Shown here: positions 36,301-44,100 of the stretch, one piece after another
Position numbering within the stretch: the stretch's first letter is position 1
Layout: every line of letters begins with the position of its first letter
Origin: Lutraria lutraria
Lineage: Eukaryota > Mollusca > Bivalvia > Venerida > Mactridae
Assembly (NCBI GenBank): GCA_964023205.1
Contig: OZ026847.1
Coordinates: 13,337,182-13,401,181 of the forward strand
Reading direction: 5' to 3'
DNA length: 64,000 nt
Notes under the pieces: generated by a model
The model's input: the letters and a program-made list of their open reading frames with translations, nothing else
The model's database searches: none
Told to the model about the DNA's origin: nothing
Made by a program: the position numbers and the translations under genes

Positions 36301-39300
36301 CTACTCGAAATTATGGTGCCAGCTAATTTTTGTCACTCCAAAAACTTTACACCAAACAATAATCCATAAATAAAGCCCACTACAATTTAAATATATCCCT
36401 GCTGTTAGTCCGAATCTTCTGATGAACACTGACTCAATCATAATAGAAAACTTTCCAATTCAGATTCATCTCAACCCCAAATCACCAAAATCTAGACCAA
36501 TTTATCAAAACTGAGGTTTAAAGAAAGCTTTCATTAAAAACTTGTTTTTGTACTACTGTCTAAAATTGAAAAGCTATCTCATCTGGCTATTAACTTTTTA
36601 TCTGAATTTAACCTCTGAGTCAGATATGAAGGATCGGAGAGATTCCAATTTGATAGAGAAAATATCAATTCCCATTTTTCAGGGGAGGGGTCAGTGCCTT
36701 TTTTATGGGTTTATCGGAAGAAAGTCATTTTTGATTGAAGAAGAAATATTTTAAAAAATTAAATTCAACAGTTTTTTTCTTGATCTTGTAAGCCTTCATA
36801 TTTCTTCTGATAGCCGAAAGTGAAATAAAACTCACAACAGAATTTTAGTCAGAAACTATTGAAACACACTAAGATGTATTCTGGTGATTGAGGTAATTAA
36901 TTGTTAAATCTTATCTAAGGTCTGTTCACTTAACCATTATCCACTTTGAATTAGTTCAAGATGTACACAGGAAATTTTATTGAGAGGAAAGGGAAGAAAC
37001 ATTCCGAGGGCTCAGCGCAACACTGACGTAACTTGTTCTTATTTCAATATGAGTTACGACACTGTTGCGTTGAACCCTCAAATTTCTTTCTAGGGGAAAT
37101 GGGGCCTTCTTTCATTGAACATTCGGTGTAAAACAACTTAACTGAGTGGTCTTAGCTAAAATATGTCTAAGAGATGATACATAATATAGTGCGTACCTGG
37201 GACTTCAAATGTGTCATTGTGTGATATTGTACCATTCCTGTAGATGGGAAAACTTGGCATATCCATGTAATAATTCATATCTACTGGTTCATCACAATGA
37301 TTTAATCTTATACCAAAACAAAAGTCTATATCGAGGTCCACTTTCACTGGTGTTTTCTGAAATAAACATTAATTACAGTAAACAATCAGTTAAAGACAAC
37401 TCCATTATCAAGACCACCTTTAAATGAAAATTAAATGAAAATCATTTTACAAGCCCCCAGCATGATGACTAACTTTTAAGTAACTATAACAAGAAGTGTT
37501 AGTGAAACATATGGAGACACCACAAGATTATTATTCTAGTCAAACCCTAAACATATCACCTTATGCCCCTAAAATAAGCCCAATGATCAATTTATTTGAA
37601 ACCTTTTATACTGAATTCAATATCTATTAGACTAAATCTGTTTTCAGTAGATTTTTATTGCTCTTTTCAGTTTTCATTAAATTTTAAAACTGAAAGAATG
37701 TTTATAAATTGGAAATTTGGGTAAAATTGCATGATTTCAAAGAAATTTTCAGAGGGGAAGGCACCCTTTACAGGTTACAACTATATATTATAATAAAGAA
37801 AACCCCTGACTATTAACAGACCTTGACATTAGCATATACAGTCAAACAAAGGACGCCCTTGGGAAAGACAAAATGTGGCCTTTATTGACAGGTGGCCTGT
37901 ATTTGGAGGTCATTTTATTCTAAATAACCAATGACAGTTTTAAAACAATGGCCTTTATTCACAGGGTGACTGTTATTCGGAGGTGGTCACAAGCGCAGGT
38001 TTGATTGAACACTGTCTTCATACTTAAAATACATACCAAAGACGACATATGCCCGCTGCATGTTATGGAATTACAAGTGCTGTTACAGGCAAATCGTAAA
38101 TATCCGGCAGGTGATAGATCCCCAATGTGTGACAAATTGTACGCAAGTTGATGCCAGAACTTGCAGTCCTTTGATTGTGTCGGACTATCAGCATGACTAC
38201 AGACCACAAGAAGTCCAACAAGAACTGAAAACAGAAAGATTTAAGGGCTGATTCAAGTGATTTGTTTATAGACAGATACACACTGGTACAATGTACACTA
38301 AAAAAAAAAGTTGAGAGGATCAATTATATACCGTGTATTTTGATATGATCTGTACTTTTGGTATGAATCCCAATACTGTTAAGTAATTTGTCATATTAAA
38401 CATACCAGGTAGATGCATTTCCCAGATAAAACAAAACAGTCATTTTTACAGTTACTTGACCAAAAATATTAGGGTATAGCTATTAAAAGAAGAAATACCT
38501 TTTTTATTTTTTTTCTATTTACACAATTTGAGAGATTACAAGGTTTGATACATCACCAATATTTTAATTTTTACCCTCCTGGTTTTGACCAAATAACACT
38601 AAAAATGAGTCAACTATTTCATTCCCTAGCTTTATTTTAGAGGAAGTTTACTAATAAATGCGGATTCATTCTAAACCACACACACACATCACATGACATG
38701 AGATGTGTATTAAATAACAAACAAACCATATTCATAACAGGATCTTATCAACAATTAATGCACTTCTATTCAAAGAAGATATTGCTACACATTGTTATAG
38801 TATATGCTGATGTGCTTCAATTGTGGTTTTTAATGAACTCTTGAGAATAAGTGACTAGCTACATGTAACAGGAAGGCTAAAAAAGCTAGCAAAACTTTCC
38901 CATTTTTCTGAGGATAAATATCTTTCATACTTTATGGGTACCATCAATCCAGACTACTTGAGTCGATCAGCACCAAAAAATTGCAAGGTTCTGTCTAGTT
39001 ACTGTAAACACAAGTATTTTTTTTCTGGTCTTATGATATCTCACATGAATTATTTGAACAATCTCCTAGGTGAATGACTGAATGTACATAACTTGTACTT
39101 ATGAAACAGGGCTCTCCTTTGACCCTTAATTTTAAAATGGCATTTTGACTCTTGAAATTATAGCAAAATAGAGCTTCTGACCCATTAGACTCCCAAAATT
39201 AATGTGAGCAAACCAGCAGCACTTCTGCCATGATGTCAAAGCTTGGCAGGCCCATACTGCTGCTACAGCAACACTAATACAATGCCAAGTCGGTGATCAT

Positions 39301-40948
39301 CGACAGGATCACACACGATCTCAAAGACATCACAGCTGCGTAGTTCTATTTCTAACACTTGGGTTGCCATGGCTACCGATACAGATGCTGTGAAGTGCTC
39401 CTCATTCCAACAGCAATTCAACTCTGGAACTACAATGTAGCTACCCCAGCACTGAGTCATAACAGTCAGCCATGAGTCTTTCAACTGAGGGCTTTTCATA
39501 ATTGTCAGAGTAGTTTGTTGTTATCCTTTTATGTAGGACATTTGAAGTTGAACACTGCACATAATCTTGTAAACACACCCTGTACAAATATTCTCTATAG
39601 GAATGTACTAGGAGGAAAATAATGTACCCGAAGCAGGGCTCGAAACCACGACCTCTTGCTAGTAAGTCAGATGCTCTACCAACTGACTTAATCAGGCTGG
39701 TGAATATCCCAGCCAATTTATAATTACAATATACAACACTGTTACTGGAAGATGATGAATGAAAACAAGATGTGTTTCAAAAACACAACGCCCGCTCTAG
39801 GTGCCCTTTTAACTTGAAAATGCACAAAATAAACAAAGGGCCATAATTCCGTCAAGGACTTATATACATACATGGATTCGCAACTTCCGTATTAACAGTT
39901 TAAAGTAATCAAATCCCACGATAATAAGACGTGAATCAATGGGAATACAAGCTATTGTTTACAAAAGCGAAAATACGAAAAAAATCCGTGATATCCGAAT
40001 GATAATAACAGCAAAAATATCCGTGGTATTCCGAATGTTTAATCTCGGAGACGAAAGGATTATAATAGATGTCCGCCATCTTGGAATTTAAAATGTTCGA
40101 CTGATGCCTTTTTCGATGCTTATAATTAGACTTTGTGGATTATAAATGTATCTCAATATCTTTAAGGAATTTGTTGCATCCTTTACCAATTTCCCGTGCC
40201 CAATTGCCAGAGTTTTATTAGTATAATCAAATTCGTAAACACCCAAATACAGCTGTCGGACATTGCCGAGTATATAGCAATGCATTGTGGGATCGCCGAA
40301 CGATATCGTTTGATCTATTTTTAGCAGTTGCGAATCCATGTATGTATATAAGTCCTTGATTCCGTCAAAATGATCAAATCACAAATCCTGGAAATACAGG
40401 AATATAAGTGCGGGGGTTCTTGGTCAAATAAGTTGGCCAAATAAGGTTATAAATTTGCTTTCGATTATTTTCTGATATGGACATAGTCGAAAAGAAATTT
40501 ACTTAATAAGGTATAATTCATTCATTGTTTTCCATCAATAATGCCATTAATGGTGAGATATTTTTAATGAGACAAGTTGTTCAGTAAAGTCAGAAGGATG
40601 CCATGGACCATGGTGCTAAAAATATCCAAGAACAAAATGAGCAATCTTAAGCGCTGAATCAGGGCTACTTCATGGTATCAAGTAAAAAAAACTCAACAAA
40701 GACTCTATTTTTGCACATGACAAACACTACGTCATGTAATGTGAATGATTTTTGAAGTCACATTTTCACAATCATTTCTCACATGAATTTGTGTCAGGAA
40801 ACAAAAGATAAACATAGCAGACGACAAAAAATATTGCTGTCCAAAAGAACGATAAATATGTCTACGTATTTCACACGATGAGACGCAAGACAGTGAATAT
40901 AATCGTAACAAACTTACAAAAAACAACGAAGGTCGCTTCTATTCTCAT
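24339..40948 (-). CDS. Type I membrane glycoprotein with EGF-like module and repeated stalk exons; family unrecognised
   Basis: Eleven coding exons on the minus strand: 40948-40918, 38224-38037, 37356-37197, 36185-36106, 33335-33146, 32457-32428, 31918-31745, 30217-30125, 28810-28718, 25540-25448 and 24505-24339. All junctions are GT-AG and in frame, giving 1299 nt and 432 aa ending at TAA. Residues 1-22 are a signal peptide (MRIEATFVVF, then FLVGLLVVCSHA). Residues 23-210 form an ectodomain with paired Cys and many strand-like hydrophobic stretches. Residues 233-273 hold six Cys (233, 240, 246, 258, 260, 273) in EGF-like order. Residues about 285-377 are a Ser/Thr/Asn-rich stalk from three homologous exons. 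The transmembrane helix is at about 381-403, followed by RRRR and an acidic tail (NEDEDD). About ten N-glycosylation sequons occur before the helix. The likely site is the cell surface; ligand and function are unknown. It is divergent from the TBC gene, 208 bp away. Confidence 0.8.
24571..24789. mobile_element. Mariner-type MITE (CAGTAAAACCTGG family)
   Basis: The 219-bp element starts CAGTAAAACCTGGATTATC and ends AAAACAAGGTTTTACTG, flanked by TA on both sides. The interior repeats GGATTATC and TTATCCGAAAT. It lies in the last intron of the membrane-protein gene, 65 bp from the terminal exon. Confidence 0.8.
24905..25045 (-). mobile_element. Probable tRNA-derived SINE head
   Basis: On the minus strand an A-box-like TGGTTAAGGTAATGC is followed by a B-box-like GAGGTCGAATCTC at tRNA-like spacing. 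The segment abuts the 18-bp satellite. Confidence 0.45.
25060..25425. repeat. 18-bp satellite, proximal diverged part
   Basis: Diverged tandem copies of AGATCTAAGCTAAGTATA with variable spacing. This block lies on the other side of stalk exon 25448-25540 from the main array. Confidence 0.85.
25448..25540 (-). other. Stalk exon copy 3 (93 nt, phase 1-1) of the membrane-protein gene
   Basis: Tenth coding exon, read on the minus strand between ttctcag and gtaagt. Encodes TVKPPVTRNASVTNSPGVTQ and ten further residues. It differs from the exon at 28718-28810 at 6 of 93 positions. Being symmetrical in phase, copies can be added or skipped without breaking the frame. Confidence 0.85.
25640..27075. 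repeat. 18-bp satellite, main array
   Basis: About 75-80 tandem units of AGATCTAAGCTAAGTATA, the centre almost perfect with G/A variation at one base (TATAAG, TATGAG, TATAGG). Since 18 is a multiple of three, a 270-codon frame at 25754-26566 (RSKLSI repeated) stays open; it is an artefact. The array sits in an intron of the membrane-protein gene. Confidence 0.95.
27076..28487. mobile_element. 1.4-kb mariner-like element inserted in the 18-bp satellite
   Basis: Ends CAGTAAAACTTCGTTAT and ATAACGAAGTTTTACTG are perfect 17-bp inverted repeats. The right flank is TA followed by the satellite motif TAAGATCTTAGCTAAG; the left flank is satellite AAGCTAAG followed by GA, a probable mutated TA. No transposase frame is visible. 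It carries the hairpin insertion at 28037-28176. Confidence 0.75.
28037..28176. mobile_element. Insertion containing a perfect 47-bp hairpin
   Basis: Arms at 28036-28082 and 28091-28137 are perfect reverse complements (47 bp, including GACTCAGTTTCAAATTTTCG) around the 8-base loop CCCTTCTT. The 13-bp sequence TGAAATCCATATA occurs at 28024-28036 and again at 28177-28189, so about 140 bp looks inserted with a long target duplication. The element class is not identified. Confidence 0.7.
28526..28699. mobile_element. 174-bp MITE with 5-bp target duplication GACCC
   Basis: The left end CAGGGTTCTCAATAA and right end TTATTGAGAACCCTG are perfect inverted repeats. GACCC flanks both sides (28521-28525 and 28700-28704). 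The paralogous intron at 25410-25447 has the uninterrupted sequence AAGACCCTAGATACTTAC, the empty site. CAGGG-type ends with a 5-bp duplication suggest a hAT-like group; the class is inference. Confidence 0.85.
28718..28810 (-). other. Stalk exon copy 2 (93 nt, phase 1-1) of the membrane-protein gene
   Basis: Ninth coding exon, between ttttcag and gtaagt on the minus strand. Encodes TVKPPVTGNSSVTNSPGVTQ and ten more residues. Near-identical to 25448-25540, with flanking intron sequence also duplicated (GCTAAGCACATCTATGAAA against GCTAAGTACATCTATGAAA). Confidence 0.85.
28952..29145. mobile_element. Mariner-type MITE
   Basis: Starts CAGTCAAATCTGTGATAAAGG and ends TTCACAAGTTTGACTA. The interior AATAAAGGTCACCTGTCAAT matches the family at 1659 and 12417. 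Confidence 0.7.
30125..30217 (-). other. Stalk exon copy 1 (93 nt, phase 1-1), the most diverged copy
   Basis: Eighth coding exon, same length and phase as copies 2 and 3, encoding TVKRPITSNSSVTKRMPVTH and ten further residues. It shares the TVK-P-T-N-SVT start but diverges in its second half, so it is the older duplicate or has lost homogenisation. Its donor is gttagt rather than gtaagt. Confidence 0.8.
30285..30450. mobile_element. Second copy of the AGCAACAACCTC MITE
   Basis: Shares CTTGAGCAACAACCTCCCTTC, CAGCATGATT and CAACCTCTCAACAACAACAT with the element at 11701-11874. The terminal CAGT ends are decayed. Confidence 0.65.
30672..31650. mobile_element. 979-bp mariner-like element
   Basis: Left end CAGTTGAATCTCGTTATCTC follows TA; right end GACATAACGATATTCAACTG is its imperfect inverted copy. 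The subterminal parts repeat GAGATAA and GAAACTTGGAGATAA motifs. No transposase frame. Confidence 0.65.
32053..32346. repeat. 26-bp minisatellite
   Basis: About 11 tandem copies of GTGATACAGTCAACAGTATA followed by AAATAA, nearly identical with an A/G or T/C difference in some units. Located in the intron between the EGF-like exon (31745-31918) and the 30-nt exon (32428-32457). Confidence 0.95.
32498..32585. mobile_element. Short foldback MITE, copy 1
   Basis: Inverted arms GGGCTCAGCGCAACACTGTCGTA and TACGACACTGTTGCGCTGAACCC are separated by about 25 bp. In this copy the pairing extends outward through ATATATCG and CGATATAT. The same element recurs at 37006-37079 in another intron of the same gene. 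Confidence 0.8.
33700..34248. mobile_element. TTAA-flanked MITE, 549 bp
   Basis: Ends AGGGGCATGCCCTGGAACTG and CAGTTCCTGGGAATGCCCCT are inverted repeats, and TTAA flanks both sides (33696-33699 and 34249-34252). TTAA duplication is the hallmark of piggyBac-type insertion, although the terminal bases differ from classical piggyBac ends. The related element at 45014-45357 lies in the neighbouring gene. Confidence 0.75.
34254..36055. mobile_element. Composite bivalve repeat with 145-bp tandem core
   Basis: Contains GAGCTCCGCGGTCGGAGACAT then ATATGCCCCCC near 34860-34890, four 145-bp units, a GACAGACA tract (35515-35552) and TTCGAAGGGGGGCATAAC at 35585-35602, the inverted complement of the GCCCCCC end. 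The part from about 35603 to 36055, ending CTCTGGTGAGCTAAAA, resembles another dispersed bivalve repeat. Boundaries are approximate; no reverse transcriptase or transposase frame. Confidence 0.65.
34925..35510. repeat. 145-bp tandem repeat, four copies, each with a DR1 nuclear-receptor motif
   Basis: CACAGTGACC recurs at 34941, 35086, 35231 and 35376, a period of exactly 145 bp (the second copy reads CACAGTGATC). Each unit contains TGACCTTTGACCT, the reverse complement of AGGTCA-A-AGGTCA (DR1), at 34952, 35097, 35242 and 35387, with a further TGACCT-type half-site just upstream. Units also carry GTATCAGGCCCATCGGTCAA and GACGAGTTATCGATCGGAAA. Confidence 0.9.
37006..37079. mobile_element. Short foldback MITE, copy 2
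   Basis: Begins GAGGGCTCAGCGCAACACTG and ends GACACTGTTGCGTTGAACCC. Nearly identical over its length to the copy at 32498-32585. It lies in the intron upstream of exon 36106-36185. Confidence 0.8.
37839..38007. mobile_element. Mariner-type MITE
   Basis: Starts CAGTCAAACAAAGGACGCCC after TA and ends GCGCAGGTTTGATTG. The interior GACAGGTGGCCTGTATTTGG is close to that of 23283-23471. It ends 29 bp from the splice donor of coding exon 2 of the membrane-protein gene. Confidence 0.7.
39600..39720 (-). mobile_element. tRNA-derived SINE or pseudo-tRNA head
   Basis: On the minus strand, AAGTCAGTTGGTAGAGCATC (A-box region) is followed by GTGGTTTCGAGCCCTG (B-box) at the spacing of a real tRNA. The complement of a proper acceptor stem and a clear anticodon loop are not evident, so a SINE head is likelier than a functional tRNA. 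Confidence 0.6.
39853..40358. mobile_element. 506-bp TIR element with 7-bp target duplication
   Basis: Inverted termini CAAGGACTTATATACATACA... and ...GTATGTATATAAGTCCTTG pair for about 30 bp. ATTCCGT flanks both sides (39846-39852 and 40359-40365). Interior motifs include CGGAGACGAAAGGATTATAA and ACAATGCATTGCTATATACT (minus). Two further copies form the structure at 41544-42574. A minus-strand frame of about 80 codons is open in more than one copy. Lies in the first intron of the membrane-protein gene. Confidence 0.8.
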
Positions 40949-41156
40949 TTTGTCAACTGCACTGTTGATGTTTACATTCAATGAAGTGAATAATTCGCTG
41001 AGGAATAATTGGATAAATTCAGATAAAATTTGAAATTATTGAAAAGAAAAATTGTTTGTCATGTTGATTCAAAAGTAAATTTTACAGCTAAAGATAATAG
41101 AATACTATAAGGTCAAAATACAACCTCAAAATTATTCGTCAGTGCGAATCTACAAC
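40949..41156. promoter_or_regulatory. Bidirectional promoter region between divergent genes
   Basis: Only 208 bp separate the minus-strand ATG (40948) from the plus-strand ATG (41157), so both 5' UTRs and the core promoters must lie here or overlap. The plus start codon sits in AACATGGCGGC, the consensus YY1-type element often found at the 5' ends of animal housekeeping genes. No TATA box is evident. Promoter function is inferred from the arrangement. Confidence 0.6.
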
Positions 41157-44100
41157 ATGGCGGCGTCCTTCGGGTAAATAATTTTGCTTCCTGGTTTTAA
41201 ATTTTCTCATTTTGTTATCATAATTCGTCGTCATGGTAAAATTACTGGCTTGTTTATTTAGGATAAATAAACATTGTTCATATATGAGTCGATGATACAG
41301 AAATCCATGCTACATTTTTTACAAAATATTTAATTAACATCCCATTTCGCGACGTTGTTTTTGTTTCTGAAATGACTGTAGAAATATGGGTCACTTTCAG
41401 TAACGTCGCTAACATTATTCAAATATCGTAAGTTATTCTTAGAAATCATATTCGTGTTCCAACCAAAATTAATGGTGTAATGTTTATATTATTTTGGTGA
41501 ATTATGAATTTGATTTTCTAAGAGTGAGAAAATCCACCATCATCAAGGACTTATGTACGTCAAGGACTTATATACATACATGGATTCGCAACTTCCGTAT
41601 TAACAGTTTAAAGTAACAAAATCCTGCGATAATAAGACGTGAATCAACGGGAATACATGCTATTGTTTACAAAAGCGAAAATACGAAAATATCCGTGATA
41701 ATCCGAATGTTAATAACAGCGAAAATATCCGTGGTATTCCGAATGCTTAATCTCGGAGACGAAAGGATTATAATAGATGTCCGCCATCTTGGAATTTAAA
41801 ATGTTCGACTGATGCCTTTTTTCAATGCTTATACTTAGACTTTGTGGATTATAAATGTATCTCAATATCTTTAAGGAATTTGTTGCATCCTTGACCAATT
41901 TCCCGTGCCAAATTGCCAGAGTTTTTTTTAGTATAATCAAATTCGTAAACACCCAGTTTCAGCTGTCGGACATTGCCGAGTATATAGCAATGCATTGTGG
42001 GATCGTCGAAAGATATCGTTTGAGCTATTTTTAGCAGTTGGGAATCCATGGCCTGCATGTATATGTAAGTCCTTGTATACGTACATGGATTCGCAACTGA
42101 TAAAAATAGCTCAAACGCTATCGTTAGACGATCCCACAATGCATGCTATATAGTCGGCAATGTCGGACAGCTGTAATCGGGTGTTTACAAACTTGACTGT
42201 ACTAAAAAAAACTCTGGCAATTGGGCAAGGGAAATTGCTAAAGGATGCAACAAATTCCTTAAATATATTGAGATACATTTATAATCCACAAAGTCAAAGT
42301 ATAAGCATTGAAAAAGACATCAGTTGAACATTTTAAATTCCAAGAGGGGGGACATCTATTATAATCCATTCGTCTGCGAGATTAAACATTCAGAATACCA
42401 CGGATATTTTCGCTGTTGTTAACATTTGGATCATCACAGATATTTTCATATTTTTGCTTTATCAACAATTAAGAGCATGAAATCCCGTTGATTCATGTGT
42501 TATTACTGCAGGATTTTATCATTTTTAACTGTTAATACGAAAGTTGCGAATCCATGTATGTATATAAGTCCTTGCTGTCATTAAGCCAAAACCAATGTAC
42601 ATACGGTAGTTTTAAACTTTTTAATCATGCTTTTAATTAAATCACCAGTAAATTATCATTTTTAGAATCAGAGCCAACACATAATCTTCAGTAACTGAGG
42701 GAGTGTTGTAATCCTAAAGAAGATCTTCGAATTATAGTGTTAATTAAATGATATTTGAATCATGTTCGGAAGGTTATTTTTTATTTATTTTATTTTTTTG
42801 GGTTTGTAGAGAGGTCCATGGCAGTTGGTAGTACTGGTATCATAACCCCATGCTGTACAGCTGTAAATGAAATTAGTAAACTGTGACAACTGACAAGCAG
42901 TCAGTTGTATATAAACATCATTTTATTTTAATTTTGTCTTGCTGATAATTTCTCAGTTTTTATCAAACAGCTGCTATTTCTTTTTTCATAGGAGGTTGGA
43001 CAGTGACGACACATTTGAATTTATTGAGAAGCATGACATATTGTCAGTTCATTTAAGTGGATGCAAACTTAATGACGAAAATAATCCACAAGATACCTAT
43101 GATTCATCTCAAAACAAGGTACAATGTATACTAAAAATATAATTTTTTTATTCTCTTTCAGTGTTTGAATCTATACAACATCTTGAACATGAAGTCAGTT
43201 AAGTTACCTAAAGAAGTTGTGTGACTGAAATATAAGCAAACAATACACAAACAATACAACACTTTTTTATATAATTTAGATAGAAAAAAATATATATAAT
43301 TCAGTGAGAGAAATTTTCCAACTGATCCGCGATTGACAGATTTTTTGAGAATAATTTTGCATTCAAATTAAATTACCAAAAAGATCACTGTGATTTACTT
43401 GGAAGACGAAGACACTTAATTAAGGGCAGTTGATTACTTGCATTAGCATTTTAGTATCATTTATTTCAGATGTCACCTATAAGCAATAGAACTGAGCCAT
43501 TAAGTCTGGAGAAATTTCAGAATTTATTGGATTCTGATGGAAGACTAGTGGATGAGTCATCTTTAAGGAAAACTGTTTTTCTTGGTAAATTTGCCTGTAA
43601 AATCTTTCTGTCTACTCTTACAATGTACTTTGTGTAAAATTATAATGTGGCCTTTTGATATCAACCTAATTTTTTTTATACAATAATTCATCTTTATTTC
43701 CTTGCAATATTATTTCAAAAGGTTTATATTCTTGTATTTTGCTGATAAAATTTGAGAAGATGGATATTTGAATAAACAGTAAATCAGTATATTGCTATTA
43801 ATACAAGTACAAATTTTATTTAGAGTCGGTATAGTCATAACATGTAAATAACATTAGCGATGTATTGCTATTGACCAATGTTGCGCAGAATCTCTTACCA
43901 TGGACACCATTAATCTAGAAACCTCTATAAACTTTCACATCTGGACTTTTAGAAGTCATTATGAATTTATAATCATTCATTATTGATTGGGCTGACGTCC
44001 TTGTCAAGATATCTGTTGTGCAAAAGGAAAATCTCAACATTTCTTTCTGCTTATATTTTTTATCTTACTTGTAATTATAGGTGGCATAGACCCAAGTGCT

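Noticed and set aside
39600..39720. Functional tRNA gene on the minus strand
   Set aside because: A- and B-box are present, but I could not fold a proper acceptor stem or anticodon arm; a SINE head is more likely.
41710..42139. Open frames on the minus strand in the 506-bp TIR element copies as host genes
   Set aside because: They lie wholly within repeated mobile elements and are truncated differently in each copy; kept only as a note under the element.
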